Positions 41,065 through 50,665 are shown, counted from the first letter of the stretch. The stretch: DNA of 64,000 bases from Bordetella genomosp. 13 (GCF_002119665.1 NZ_CP021111.1:806001-870000); one strand, 5' to 3'. The notes: generated by a model not told the origin, from the letters alone. Made by a program: numbers and translations.

Positions 41065-42399
41065 ATGGCACTGGACAACAAGGTCGTCTGGTCGGAGGGC
41101 ATGTTCCTGCGGCCGCAGCATTTCCAGCAGTTCGAGCGACACGTCGAGGCGCTGCTGCGCCGGCGCACGCAGGCCCTGCAAGGCTTTTTCTGGGGCTTCT
41201 CCACGCTGGAGATCGACCGCGACGCGCTGGCGCTGGGCAAGGTCGCGCTGCTGCAGGGCGGCGGCGTGCTGCCCGACGGCACGCCGTTCGAATTCGACCG
41301 CACGCAGGAGGCGCCCGCCGCGCTGGACATCGATCCCGATGCGCGCGACGTGCGGGTGATGCTGGCGCTGCCGCGCCGCCGTCCGGGCGCCTGCGAGGTC
41401 GTCTATGAAGATGCGCAGGACACGCTGGCCCGCTACCAGGTGCACGAGGGCGAGGTGGAGGATTCCGGCGCGGTGGGTATGGAGCCCGCGCTGGTGCAGC
41501 TGGGCCGGCTGCGGCTGCGCCTGATGCTCGAGACCGACCTGGGCGACGAGTGGATCGGCCTGGGCGTGGCGCGCGTGACGGAGCGCCGGGCGGACAACCG
41601 AGTGCTGCTGGACGAGCGCTACATCGCGCCGTGGCTCGAGGCGGGCGCGCATCCCGTGCTGCGCGGCTTTTCCAATGAACTCTATGGCCTGCTGGAAGCG
41701 CGCAGCGAGACACTGGCGCAGCGCCTGACCCAGCCGGGCCGCGGCGGCGTGTCCGAGGTGGCCGACTTCATGCTGCTCGAGACCGTCAACCGCTACGTGG
41801 GCGCGCTGTGGCACGCGCGCCAGGTGCCGGCCATGCATCCCGAGCGCCTCTTCCACGACTGGCTGATGCTGGCCAGCGACCTGGCCACCTACACCAGCGT
41901 GCAGCGCCGTCCCGAAGTCCTGCCGACCTATGAGCATGACGATCTGCAGGCCAGCTTCGAACCGCTGATGGTGGAACTGCGCCGTTCGCTGTCGGCCGTG
42001 CTGGAACAGCACGCGCTGCAGATTCCGCTGCACGATCGCGGGCAGGGCGTGCGCACCGCGCAGATCGCCGATGCGGAGCTGCTGCGTACCGCCGGCTTCG
42101 TGCTTGCCGTGCATGCGGACATTCCCGCCGAGACGGTGCGCTCGCGCTTCCCGGCGCAGGTCAAGATCGGCCCGGTGGACCGCATCCGCGACCTGGTGCA
42201 TCTGCAGCTGCCCGGCGTGACCGTGCGCGCGCTGCCGGTGGCGCCGCGCCAGATTCCGTACAGCGCCGGCTACGTGTACTTCGAACTCGACAAGAGCGGC
42301 GACTTCTGGCGGCAGCTCGAGCGCACCGGCGCGCTGGCGCTGCACCTGGCGGGCGAATTCCCCGGCCTGGCAATGGAGTTCTGGGCGGTCCGCGACTAA
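41065..42399 (+). CDS. tssK: T6SS baseplate-membrane connector TssK
   Basis: This 444-residue TssK protein begins with the family signature KVVWSEGMFLRPQHFQQFERHVE and includes LPDGTPFEFD, SNELYGLLEARSE and the C-terminal YFELDKSGDFWRQLE. TssK trimers join the baseplate to TssM/TssL. Start ATG 41065, 90 bp after tssJ; the ribosome site is weak (CGCGAAT). Length is normal. Confidence 0.96.
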   Translation: MALDNKVVWSEGMFLRPQHFQQFERHVEALLRRRTQALQGFFWGFSTLEIDRDALALGKVALLQGGGVLPDGTPFEFDRTQEAPAALDIDPDARDVRVMLALPRRRPGACEVVYEDAQDTLARYQVHEGEVEDSGAVGMEPALVQLGRLRLRLMLETDLGDEWIGLGVARVTERRADNRVLLDERYIAPWLEAGAHPVLRGFSNELYGLLEARSETLAQRLTQPGRGGVSEVADFMLLETVNRYVGALWHARQVPAMHPERLFHDWLMLASDLATYTSVQRRPEVLPTYEHDDLQASFEPLMVELRRSLSAVLEQHALQIPLHDRGQGVRTAQIADAELLRTAGFVLAVHADIPAETVRSRFPAQVKIGPVDRIRDLVHLQLPGVTVRALPVAPRQIPYSAGYVYFELDKSGDFWRQLERTGALALHLAGEFPGLAMEFWAVRD

Positions 42400-42420
42400 G
42401 CCCGGCAGGAGATTCCACGC

Positions 42421-43704
42421 ATGCATGCTTCCGATCCTCCCTTCCCCGGCCTGCTGGACGAAGGCGCCGCGCCTGGCGGCGCCGCCAGCCGGCTGCGGCC
42501 GCACGAGTACGTCATCAGCGGCTCGAACCCACTGGTGGCTGCGGCGAACCCCCTGCTGGATCTGATCCCGCAGATCCGCGCCACCACCTCGCACCCGTCG
42601 CCCGCGATGCTGCGCGAACACCTGGTCGACGAAGTGCGCCAGTTCGAGCTGCGCGCGCAGCAGGCAGGCATTCCCAACGAAACCATCCTGGGCGCACGCT
42701 ATTGCCTGTGCACGGCGCTGGACGAGGCCGCCGCGCTGACGCCCTGGGGCGGGGGCGGCGTGTGGTCGGCGCACAGCCTGCTGGTCACTTTCCACAACGA
42801 GACCTGGGGCGGCGAGAAGTTCTTCCAGCTGCTGGCCAAGCTGTCGCAGAACCCCGGCCATCACCTGGACCTGCTGGAGCTGCTGTACTACTGCCTGCTG
42901 CTGGGTTTCGAGGGCCGCTACCGCGTGGTCGACAACGGCCGCACGCAGCTCGAGACGCTGCGCCAGCGCCTGCTGCGCATTCTGCGCAGCGCGCGCGGCG
43001 AGTATGCGCGCGCGCTGTCGCCGCACTGGCGCGACGCGCCGGCGCAGGAGGCGCTGCGCCGCCTGCCGGTGCCCCTGTGGGTGTTCGGCGCGCTGGCCGC
43101 GCTGCTGGCGCTGATCGTGTTCTGGGGCCTGAACTGGGCGCTGGGCGGGCGGTCCGATGAAGTGTTCGCCTCGGTCACGCAGTTGAAGCCGCCGTCGCTG
43201 CAGATCGCGCAGGCGCCGCCGCGTCGCCCTGCGCCGTCGCCGCGCCTGGCCGTGTTCCTCGAGCCCGAGATCCGCGACCAGCTGGTCGCCGTGCGCGACG
43301 AAGTGGATCGCAGCGTAGTGGTGCTGCGCGGCGATGGCCTGTTCGAGTCGGGCGCGGCGGTGGTGCGTGACCGCTACGTGCCGGTGCTGGCGCGCGTGGC
43401 CGATGCGCTGCGGCAGACGCAGGGCAACATCCTCATCCGCGGCTACAGCGACAACGTGCCGATCCGCACGGCGCGCTATCCGTCGAACTGGCATCTGTCG
43501 CAGGCGCGCGCCGACGTGGTCAAGGAGATTCTGGAAGAGCGCCTGGGCCAGCAGGGCCGGGTGCGCGCCGAAGGGCGCGGCGACGCCGATCCGATCGCGC
43601 CCAATGACACGCCGGCCGGCCGCTCGGCCAACCGGCGAGTGGAGATCACGCTGATGGTGCCTCCGGTGCCGCACGGAGAAACGGCGGAGGGAGTCCGGCA
43701 ATGA
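42421..43704 (+). CDS. tssL: T6SS inner-membrane protein TssL with C-terminal OmpA domain
   Basis: This 427-residue protein has a cytoplasmic DotU/TssL domain (NPLLDLIPQIRAT; VRQFELRAQQAGIPNETILGARYCLCTALDEA, given in two pieces), a single membrane helix (about 216-241) and an extended periplasmic OmpA-like peptidoglycan-binding domain (about 310-415; GYSDNVPI, LSQARADVVKEIL, GRGDADPIAPNDT, RSANRRVEI). Evolved TssLs with this domain anchor the machine to the cell wall without TagL. The stop overlaps the tssM start (ATGA). Confidence 0.96.
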   Translation: MHASDPPFPGLLDEGAAPGGAASRLRPHEYVISGSNPLVAAANPLLDLIPQIRATTSHPSPAMLREHLVDEVRQFELRAQQAGIPNETILGARYCLCTALDEAAALTPWGGGGVWSAHSLLVTFHNETWGGEKFFQLLAKLSQNPGHHLDLLELLYYCLLLGFEGRYRVVDNGRTQLETLRQRLLRILRSARGEYARALSPHWRDAPAQEALRRLPVPLWVFGALAALLALIVFWGLNWALGGRSDEVFASVTQLKPPSLQIAQAPPRRPAPSPRLAVFLEPEIRDQLVAVRDEVDRSVVVLRGDGLFESGAAVVRDRYVPVLARVADALRQTQGNILIRGYSDNVPIRTARYPSNWHLSQARADVVKEILEERLGQQGRVRAEGRGDADPIAPNDTPAGRSANRRVEITLMVPPVPHGETAEGVRQ

Positions 43705-46700
43705 TGTACAGCATCTTCGGCTTTCTGTTCAGCCGCGGCTTGTGGAATTTCCTGGGCGTGGTGGCGCTGGCGGTGCTGGTGTGGGTCGCCGGTCCGCTGT
43801 TGGCCATCGGCGCGAGCCGCCCGCTCGAAAGCGAGACGGCCCGCATCATCGTCATCGCCATCCTGTCCGGCATCTGGCTGCTGCGCCTGTTGTGGCGCAA
43901 GTGGCGTGAGGGCCGCCTGAACGCGCAGCTGCTGGGCCAGCTGCGCCGTCCGAAAGAAAAGGCCGAGGCGGAAGCGCAGGCCCCGCAATCCGACATCCGC
44001 GAACTGGAAACACGCTTTGACGAAGCGGTGGAACTGCTGCGCAAGACCCGCTTCGACGGGCAGAAGCGCCGCTGGCCCTTCGAGCGCTATTCGCGGCAGT
44101 ATCTGTACCAGTTGCCCTGGTACGTCATCATCGGCGCGCCCGGTTCGGGCAAGACCACGGCGCTGGTCAACTCGGGACTGAACTTCCCGCTGGCCGACCG
44201 CTTCGGCAAGACCGCGCTGCGCGGCGTGGGCGGCACGCGCAACTGCGACTGGTGGTTCACCGACGACGCGGTGCTGCTGGATACCGCCGGCCGCTACACC
44301 ACGCACGAAAGCGACCCCACCGGCGACGAGGAAGAGTGGAAGGGCTTCCTGGGCCTGTTGACGCGCTTCCGCGGCCGCCAGCCCATCAACGGCGCGATGC
44401 TGACCATCAGCGTCGAAGACCTGCTGGCCGCCTCCGAGGCCGAGCGCGCGCAGCACGCCGCCGTGCTGCGCCGGCGGCTGCAGGAACTGCGGGAACAGCT
44501 GGGTATCCGCTTCCCGGTGTACGTGCTGGTCACCAAGGTCGACCTGCTGTCGGGCTTCGAACAGTACTTCGCGTCGTTCAGCCGCGAAGACCTGGAGCAG
44601 GTGTGGGGCTTCACGCTGCCCTACGCGCGCAGCCAGGAACCGGACTTCGACCTGTACGAGGCCTTCCATGCCGAGTACCGCCTGCTGCAGCGCCGCCTGG
44701 ACGACGCGCTGCCCGAGGTGCTGGCCGCCGAACCGGAAGAGGCACGCCGCGCGCTGGCCTATCTGCTGCCCCAGCAGTTCGCCGGGCTGCAGTCGGTGCT
44801 GGGCCATTTCCTCAGCGACGTGTTCGCCACTTCGCGCTTCGAGGCGCGGCTCGTGCCGCGCGGCGTGTACTTCACCAGCGGCACGCAGGGCGGCGAGACC
44901 TTCGACCAGGTCACGGGTCATCTCAAGCGCTATCTGCGCATCGAGGGCGGCCTGGCGGCCTCGCAGCCGAATCCGGAAGAGGGACGCAGCTTCTTCCTGA
45001 AGAGCCTGCTGCAGGAAGTGATCTTCCGCGAAGCGGGCCTGGCCGGCCGCAACCTGCGCTGGGAGCGGCGCTACCGACGCCTGCACTGGGCGGGCTATGC
45101 CGCGATCGCGGTGGCCTTCGTGGGCCTGAGCGCGGGATGGCTGATCAGCTACGGCAACAACTCGCGCTATCTGGACGAGGTGGACCGCCGCGTGCCCGTG
45201 GTGGAGAAGCTGGGCCGCGAGATCAAGATCACGCGGGCGGGCGACGTGCTGGGCCTGATGCCATTCCTGGACAGCCTGTGGTATCTGCCGCGCCACGAGT
45301 CCTTCGAGCTGGACTCGCCGCCCTGGAGCTACCGCTTCGGCCTGTACCAGGGCGCCAAGATGAACGCGGCGGTGCAGGGCGTTTACCGCGATGCGCTGGA
45401 CAGCGTGCTGCTGCCGCAGGTGGCGCGCCGCATCGAGGCCGCGCTGCGGGCCGCCAAGCCGGACGATCTGGAGTACAGCTACGAAGCGCTGCGCGCCTAT
45501 CTGATGCTGTACGAAGCCGACCACTACGACGCCGAGTTCATGCATGCCTGGCTGCTGTCCGACATGCAGCGCACGCTGCCCGAGGGCTACACGCGCCGTC
45601 AGTACGACCTGCTGTCGCTGCACATCCGCAATCTGGTGCAGGGCCGCGTGCTGGCCTCGCCGTTTCCGCGCGACGAGGAGCTGGTGAAGCAGGCGCGCGA
45701 GCAGCTGGCCCGCTATACGCTGGCGCAGCGCGCCTACAGCCGGCTGCGCCGCATGCTGGCCGGCGGCGAGTCCGCGCCCGACACCACGGCCGTCACGCTG
45801 GGCGGACCGCAGGCCAATTCGGTGTTCACGCGCAAGAGCGGCAAGCCGTTGAACCAGGGCATTCCTTCGCTGTTCACCTACCGCGGCTACTGGGACGTGT
45901 TCAATCCCCGCGTGACCCGCGTGGCCGAACTGCTGCGCAAGGACGATGCCTGGGTACTGGACGTGGCGCCGCCGGGCGTGATGGACCAGGCCGCGCAGCA
46001 GCAGCTGATCACCGACATCAAGCGCCTGTACCTGAACGACTACGTGGCGCAATGGGACGGCTACCTGAATGACCTGACCCTGGCGCCGCGCACCACGCTG
46101 CTGCAGAGCATCCAGATGGCGCGCACGCTGTCCGCGCCGGATTCGCCGATGGTGCAGCTGGTGCACAGCGTGGCGCGCGAGACCACGCTGCTGCGCGACA
46201 CCAACAAGGAGCGCACGCTGGCGGACCAGGCGCGCGAACGCGTCAGCAGCACCCGCGAGGCGCTGGAGCAGATGTTCGGTCCCACGGGGCCGAGTTCGGC
46301 GGTGCGCGACGACGCGGGCGACGGCAAGCTCGAGCGCATCGTCGACCAGCACTTCGAATCGTGGCGCCGCCTGGCCCACAGCGAGGGGCAGGGCACGCAG
46401 GCGCCCATCGCGGCCACGACCAGCCTGATCAACGAGCTGTACACCTACCTCACCGCCGCCGACGCCGCGCTGCGCAGCGCCAGCCCGGCCCCGGCTTCCG
46501 ACGTGGTCACCAAGATGCGCGCCGAGGCCGGCCGCATGCCCGGCCCGTTGCGCACCGTGCTGGACGACCTGTCGACGGGCGCGGCCAACGAGGTCTCGGG
46601 CGTCACGCGCGAGCGGCTGGGCGAGAACCTGTATGCCACCATCGGGCTGTTCTGCCGCCAGGCCATCGCGGGCCGTTATCCGTTCGCGTCGGGGTCCGAG

Positions 46701-47309
46701 CGCGACGTCGCGCCCAATGACATGGCCCGCCTGTTCGCGCCCAACGGCATGATGGACGAATTCTTCCAGAAGAACCTGGTGAGCGAGATCGACGTCTCGG
46801 GTTCGCGCTGGCGCTTCAAGCCGGGCATCGACGGCTCGCCCGGCAAGAACTCGGCGTTCCTGGATGCGTTCCAGCGCGGCGCGGCCATCCGCGACGCGTA
46901 CTTCATGGCGGGCAATCAGATGCCGTCCTTTCGCGTGTCGATCCGACCGGTCGAGATGGACCCCGCCATCACGCAGTTCCTGATGGACGTCGACGGGCAG
47001 ACCGTGCGCTACGCGCACGGGCCGCAAGTGGCCACCACGGTGCAGTGGCCCGGCCCGCGCGGCTCGAATCAGGTTCGCATCGAGCTGGCGCCGCAGGTAG
47101 GCACCGCCGGGCTGGTCAGCACCGGCCCCTGGGCCCTGAACCGGATGCTGGACAAGGCAAGCCTCCGGCGCGGCTCGTCACCGGAGATCACCATGGCCAC
47201 TTTCAATATCGGCGGACGCAAGATCGTCCTGGAGATCCGAGCAGGCAGCGTGAAGAGCCCGTTCCACCTTCCCGAGATGCAGGGGTTCTCGTGCCCCGGC
47301 CGCTCGTGA
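43701..47309 (+). CDS. tssM: T6SS inner-membrane protein TssM (IcmF)
   Basis: This 1202-residue protein has two N-terminal membrane helices (about 7-36 and 45-64), a cytoplasmic GTPase-like domain with Walker A GAPGSGKTTAL (about 146) and DTAGRYTTHE, a third helix (about 460-483) and a long periplasmic part that contacts TssJ. The intact Walker A motif is present; not all TssMs keep it. ATG 43701 overlaps the tssL stop. Length is typical (1100-1200). Confidence 0.97.
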   Translation: MMYSIFGFLFSRGLWNFLGVVALAVLVWVAGPLLAIGASRPLESETARIIVIAILSGIWLLRLLWRKWREGRLNAQLLGQLRRPKEKAEAEAQAPQSDIRELETRFDEAVELLRKTRFDGQKRRWPFERYSRQYLYQLPWYVIIGAPGSGKTTALVNSGLNFPLADRFGKTALRGVGGTRNCDWWFTDDAVLLDTAGRYTTHESDPTGDEEEWKGFLGLLTRFRGRQPINGAMLTISVEDLLAASEAERAQHAAVLRRRLQELREQLGIRFPVYVLVTKVDLLSGFEQYFASFSREDLEQVWGFTLPYARSQEPDFDLYEAFHAEYRLLQRRLDDALPEVLAAEPEEARRALAYLLPQQFAGLQSVLGHFLSDVFATSRFEARLVPRGVYFTSGTQGGETFDQVTGHLKRYLRIEGGLAASQPNPEEGRSFFLKSLLQEVIFREAGLAGRNLRWERRYRRLHWAGYAAIAVAFVGLSAGWLISYGNNSRYLDEVDRRVPVVEKLGREIKITRAGDVLGLMPFLDSLWYLPRHESFELDSPPWSYRFGLYQGAKMNAAVQGVYRDALDSVLLPQVARRIEAALRAAKPDDLEYSYEALRAYLMLYEADHYDAEFMHAWLLSDMQRTLPEGYTRRQYDLLSLHIRNLVQGRVLASPFPRDEELVKQAREQLARYTLAQRAYSRLRRMLAGGESAPDTTAVTLGGPQANSVFTRKSGKPLNQGIPSLFTYRGYWDVFNPRVTRVAELLRKDDAWVLDVAPPGVMDQAAQQQLITDIKRLYLNDYVAQWDGYLNDLTLAPRTTLLQSIQMARTLSAPDSPMVQLVHSVARETTLLRDTNKERTLADQARERVSSTREALEQMFGPTGPSSAVRDDAGDGKLERIVDQHFESWRRLAHSEGQGTQAPIAATTSLINELYTYLTAADAALRSASPAPASDVVTKMRAEAGRMPGPLRTVLDDLSTGAANEVSGVTRERLGENLYATIGLFCRQAIAGRYPFASGSERDVAPNDMARLFAPNGMMDEFFQKNLVSEIDVSGSRWRFKPGIDGSPGKNSAFLDAFQRGAAIRDAYFMAGNQMPSFRVSIRPVEMDPAITQFLMDVDGQTVRYAHGPQVATTVQWPGPRGSNQVRIELAPQVGTAGLVSTGPWALNRMLDKASLRRGSSPEITMATFNIGGRKIVLEIRAGSVKSPFHLPEMQGFSCPGRS

Positions 47310-47323
47310 ACGGGGGGCGGACG

Positions 47324-48091
47324 ATGCGCAACGCAGACAGCGGAGACAGCGTAGGCTGGTACGGCAAGATGCCCGCGGCGGGCGACTTCGTGCATCGGCG
47401 CCTGCCGCGCAACCTGATCGCGTGGTGGGACAAATGGCTGCAGTATGGCTTGGCGGCATTGCGCCAATCCATCGACGACGGGGCCGAACGCGCCTATGCC
47501 GCGGCGCCGATCTGGAATTTCGCCATCCCCGCGGGGCCGGGCGCCGGCGTGGTGCAGTTGGGCAGTATCGCCCCCAGCCGCGACCGCGTGGGCCGCGCTT
47601 ATCCCCTGTGCGCCATGCTGGCCGTTCCCGCCGATTCGTTCCGGCGAGAACTGCTGGAAGAGGCCGGCGACTACTACCGCCAGATCGGCGCGGGCCTGCT
47701 GAGCGCGGTGCGCCACGGCTGCGCCGCGGACCAGCTGGACCGTACGCTGCTGGACGTCAGGCTGCCGCAGGCGATGGCGCCCCAGGCGCCCGCGCCCGTG
47801 CCCGCCGCTCCCGCCGCGGCCTCGACCGCGGGTAGCGACATCCTGGAGATCCTCAACGCGGGCATCGCGCCCGCGCCCGTCACACCCGCCGCGACCCCCG
47901 AGCCGATCAATTCGCTCGGGCTGGCGGCCTGGCCCGACTTGCCGTTCTGCTTCAACCCCAGTTCGCACACGAGCTACTGGTGGACCAATCAATCCGACGG
48001 CGCCGCCCTGCAGACCTACGTGCACGGCGGCGCGCTGAACGCCACGCTGTTCCTGCGACTGTTCTCGTCGCCGTCGTCGTGGCGCCTGTGA
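47324..48091 (+). CDS. tagF: T6SS accessory protein TagF
   Basis: This 255-residue protein belongs to the TagF/DUF2094 family. The start reads SVGWYGKMPAAGDFVHRRLPRNLIAWWDKWLQ (given as a landmark: GWYGKMPAAGDF), followed by GVVQLGSIAPSRDRVGRAYPL and the C-terminal SYWWTN and LFLRLFS. TagF represses T6SS assembly post-translationally in systems with the threonine phosphorylation pathway. An Ala/Pro-rich spacer (about 145-190) splits it. ATG 47324 has a GGGGGGCGG site upstream; GTG 47306, overlapping the tssM stop, is also possible. Confidence 0.92.
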   Translation: MRNADSGDSVGWYGKMPAAGDFVHRRLPRNLIAWWDKWLQYGLAALRQSIDDGAERAYAAAPIWNFAIPAGPGAGVVQLGSIAPSRDRVGRAYPLCAMLAVPADSFRRELLEEAGDYYRQIGAGLLSAVRHGCAADQLDRTLLDVRLPQAMAPQAPAPVPAAPAAASTAGSDILEILNAGIAPAPVTPAATPEPINSLGLAAWPDLPFCFNPSSHTSYWWTNQSDGAALQTYVHGGALNATLFLRLFSSPSSWRL

Positions 48092-48114
48092 GGTCACGCT
48101 GTCCGGAGCCCCTT

Positions 48115-49833
48115 ATGAACCCATCCCAAGCCGGCGCCCACGGGCGCGATATCGACGCGGCGCCTGGCACGCTGCGGCCCCTTCGCGACATGCCCGAGGC
48201 GGCGCACGGCGGCATGCCGCCGGCGCGCATCGCGCGCGTGCTGGCCGACCTGGTGGCCGAGCTGACGCCGCTGCATGCGGGCTGGCGCGTGCACGGCGCG
48301 CTGTCGCTGGATACCGTCGGCATGGACGAGAGCGGCCGCGCGCATCTGCTGGCGGGCCCAGCGTCTCCCGCGGCCGATGCGGAGAGCTTCGAGCGCGCCG
48401 CCGGCTACGCCGCGTTCGAGCAGTACACGGACGACCCGCAGCATCCTTGCGGTCCGTGGACGGACGTATACGGGCTGAGCGCGCTGGCGTACGCGCTGGC
48501 GACGGGAGAGGCTCCCGTCCCCGCGCTGCTGCGCTGCGTGCGCGACGATCAGGTGCCGCTGGCGCAGCGTCTGCAGGACCCCGCGGCCGCCGGCTTCGCG
48601 CAGGCGGTGGATGCGGGCCTGTCGATGGACCACCGCACACGGCCCGCCACGCTGGACGCGCTGCTGCAAAGAGTCGCCGCCGCGGCGTCGGCGGCGTCGG
48701 CGGCGTCGGCGACAGAGAGCGGCGTGATGCCCGGTGCCGCGGTGCCGCCCGTGCAAGCGGACAGGGCCGTGCGCGAGTCCGTTCCCACGCCTGCTCCTGT
48801 GGCGGCCCCCGCACCGGTGGCGCCGCCTCCCCCTGCCGCGTTCGTGCCGCCGCCCGCTGCGGCTCCCGCTCCGCCGCCGCCTCCGCCGGCCACGCCCGAA
48901 CCTATCCCCGCGCCGATCGCGAACTCCTTTCCCGAGCCCATCCCCGAACCCGCTCCGGTGCCTGCGTCCGTCCGTCCCGCCCGTGACGACGACGAGGACC
49001 GTGGTGAGCGCGCGGCCGCACCCGTGGCGAAGCCGGCAAAGCCGGCCCAGGTCTCGATCCCGATGGTGCTGCTGGTTCTCGTGGTGATCGGCTGCGCCGT
49101 GTTCTTCTGGATGCGCATGCAAGGCGACGAGGCGCCGGTCGTCGCGGACCGCGGTGGCGCGCCCGCCGTACCGTCCGCGGGATCCTCCGCCGGCGCACCC
49201 GGTTCGGTGCAGCCCGCGCCGCCGCCGCTGAGCAACGCCACGCCCGCCGATCCTTCGGCCCCCTCCGGTTCGGCATCGCAATTGCCGCCGCCACTCCCGA
49301 CGGCCACGCCGGAGGCTCCCGGCGGCGCCCCACTCGCGCCAGGCGCGAGCCTGGCGGACGTCAGCTCCGCATCCGGTCCGGGATCCACTCCCGGCCAGTC
49401 CGCCTCTCCTGGCGCGTCGTTGGCGGACGATTCGGTATCCACGCCCGCCGGATCCGTGGGCACGGCCCAGTCCGGTATCGCGGCGCCCGCCGTCGACGGC
49501 GTACCCGGTGCGGTGCAGCCTTCCACGCCGACGGCTACAGGCAGCGGCACGGACCTGCCGCCCGCGGCGACGGCGTCCACCGATGCGCTGGCCGCAGCCG
49601 CCGCCGAGGCGCCGCCCAAGCCCGCGGCGGCCACGGTCACTCTGAACATCCGTCCGTGGGGCGAAGTCCTGGTCGACGGCAAGCCGCGCGGCGTCAGTCC
49701 GCCGCTGCGTCAGCTGACGCTGCCGGCTGGCAGGCACACCATCACCGTACGCAATCCGGCGGCCGCCGATTACCAGCTTTCGTTGGATCTTTCCGACGGT
49801 CGCAGCACGTCGGTCTCGCACAATTTCGACTAG
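48115..49833 (+). CDS. Truncated pseudokinase C-lobe, membrane helix and PEGA domain
   Basis: This 572-residue protein is the last gene of the T6SS locus. Residues 35-190 align with the C-lobe of Ser/Thr kinases: ELTPLHAGWRVHGALSLDTV sits where LHxxGVVHRDLKPDNI is expected, GYAAFEQYT replaces YMAPEQ, TDVYGLSALAYALATGEAP matches the SDIYSLGxxLYELLTGxxP helix, and LSMDHRTRPATLDALL matches the RPxS end. The N-lobe with its ATP-binding loop is absent. The catalytic HRD reads HGA and the DFG reads LAG, so it should not phosphorylate. A Pro-rich stretch, a membrane helix (SIPMVLLVLVVIGCAVFFW, about 320-338), a second low-complexity region and a C-terminal PEGA domain (VTLNIRPWGEVLVDGKPRG) follow. 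It may replace PpkA as a scaffold. Confidence 0.75.
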   Translation: MNPSQAGAHGRDIDAAPGTLRPLRDMPEAAHGGMPPARIARVLADLVAELTPLHAGWRVHGALSLDTVGMDESGRAHLLAGPASPAADAESFERAAGYAAFEQYTDDPQHPCGPWTDVYGLSALAYALATGEAPVPALLRCVRDDQVPLAQRLQDPAAAGFAQAVDAGLSMDHRTRPATLDALLQRVAAAASAASAASATESGVMPGAAVPPVQADRAVRESVPTPAPVAAPAPVAPPPPAAFVPPPAAAPAPPPPPPATPEPIPAPIANSFPEPIPEPAPVPASVRPARDDDEDRGERAAAPVAKPAKPAQVSIPMVLLVLVVIGCAVFFWMRMQGDEAPVVADRGGAPAVPSAGSSAGAPGSVQPAPPPLSNATPADPSAPSGSASQLPPPLPTATPEAPGGAPLAPGASLADVSSASGPGSTPGQSASPGASLADDSVSTPAGSVGTAQSGIAAPAVDGVPGAVQPSTPTATGSGTDLPPAATASTDALAAAAAEAPPKPAAATVTLNIRPWGEVLVDGKPRGVSPPLRQLTLPAGRHTITVRNPAAADYQLSLDLSDGRSTSVSHNFD

Positions 49834-49862
49834 GAAAAAGAAATGGGGCGCAATGCCGCCCC
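49834..49862 (-). terminator. Terminator for the leftward response-regulator gene
   Basis: On the minus strand GGGGCG/CGCCCC (49857-49862 with 49845-49850) forms a short hairpin followed by ATTTCTTTTTCC. It lies between the convergent ends of the PEGA gene and the regulator gene; the T-run is on the minus-strand side. Confidence 0.6.
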
Positions 49863-49918
49863 GCTGTCGTTCGCGCTACACTGCGGCCCGCGCCCGCGCC
49901 CGCGCTGGGCGCGGCAGG

Positions 49919-50509
49919 CTAATCTGTCAGCCGGGCATGCGCCTGCACTATGAGGGCCTGGAGCGTGCTCATCGGCACGGGCTTGGCCAGCGTGACGACG
50001 CCGTCCGGCAGGCCGCCGCGGTCCCGGATGTCCTCGGGCGTCAGCGCGGATATCACCAACAGTTCGGCATCGCGCGATTCCGGCGCTTCTTTCAACGCAC
50101 GGATCATGCGAAAACCGTCCAGCCCCGGCAGGTTCAGGTCGACGATGATCACGTGCGGACGAAAGTCGCCAACGCGCACCAAGCCCGTGAAGCCGTCGCC
50201 GGCCAGCTTCAGCTGCAGCGGAAAGGGCAGGCTGCCGAGCGCCTGTTCGTATGTCGACTGCACATGCGCGTCGTGCTCGACGACGACCACGCGCAGCGGG
50301 CCGTCGTCGACACCGCTCATGCCGGTGTCTTGCGCGCGCCGGCGCAGCAGGTCGTCCACCGAGGCGCTGAGGATCCGGCGATGCCCGCCCTCTGTCTTCC
50401 AGGCTTGCAAGAGGCCGGCCTCGACCCATAACTGCACGGTGCGTACGGATACGCCGATCAGTTCTGCGGCGGCCCTGGTGGTAAGGAACTCCGGATCGTG
50501 CGCGGACAT
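49919..50509 (-). CDS. MerR-type HTH plus receiver-domain regulator
   Basis: This 196-residue protein has an N-terminal MerR/excisionase-type HTH (LTTRAAAELIGVSVRTVQLWVEAGLLQAWKTEGGHRR across residues 8-45) and a C-terminal receiver domain (about 70-190). The acidic pocket is in VVVVEHDAH, the phospho-acceptor Asp in IIVDLNLPGLDGF and the conserved Lys in TLAKPV. The order HTH first, receiver second is the reverse of usual response regulators. No histidine kinase is adjacent. It is divergent from a diguanylate cyclase gene. ATG 50509 was preferred to 50539, which adds ten residues before the HTH. Confidence 0.88.
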   Translation of the reverse strand: MSAHDPEFLTTRAAAELIGVSVRTVQLWVEAGLLQAWKTEGGHRRILSASVDDLLRRRAQDTGMSGVDDGPLRVVVVEHDAHVQSTYEQALGSLPFPLQLKLAGDGFTGLVRVGDFRPHVIIVDLNLPGLDGFRMIRALKEAPESRDAELLVISALTPEDIRDRGGLPDGVVTLAKPVPMSTLQALIVQAHARLTD

Positions 50510-50607
50510 GTGTGCCTTCCGGGCGTCGGGAAAAGACAACCTGGCCTTCTGGACGCGTTGGCTGCCTGTGCTTTTGATTGCGGATTGCGCGTGTACATAC
50601 TATCTTT

Positions 50608-50628
50608 TTTTCCGTTTTGTACGGAAAA
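50608..50628. promoter_or_regulatory. Inverted repeat in the regulator/cyclase divergent region
   Basis: TTTTCCGT-TTTGT-ACGGAAAA is a perfect 8-bp inverted repeat with a 5-bp spacer. It sits 37 bp before the diguanylate cyclase start and 98 bp before the regulator start. It is a likely binding site for the MerR-type HTH regulator. Confidence 0.55.
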
Positions 50629-50665
50629 GTAAGTCGTAGAAACCGAAAAAGGAAGACCAGGGCCA

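Noticed and set aside
43476..47027. 1183-codon open frame on the - strand
   Set aside because: Antisense to tssM; composition typical of a shadow frame.
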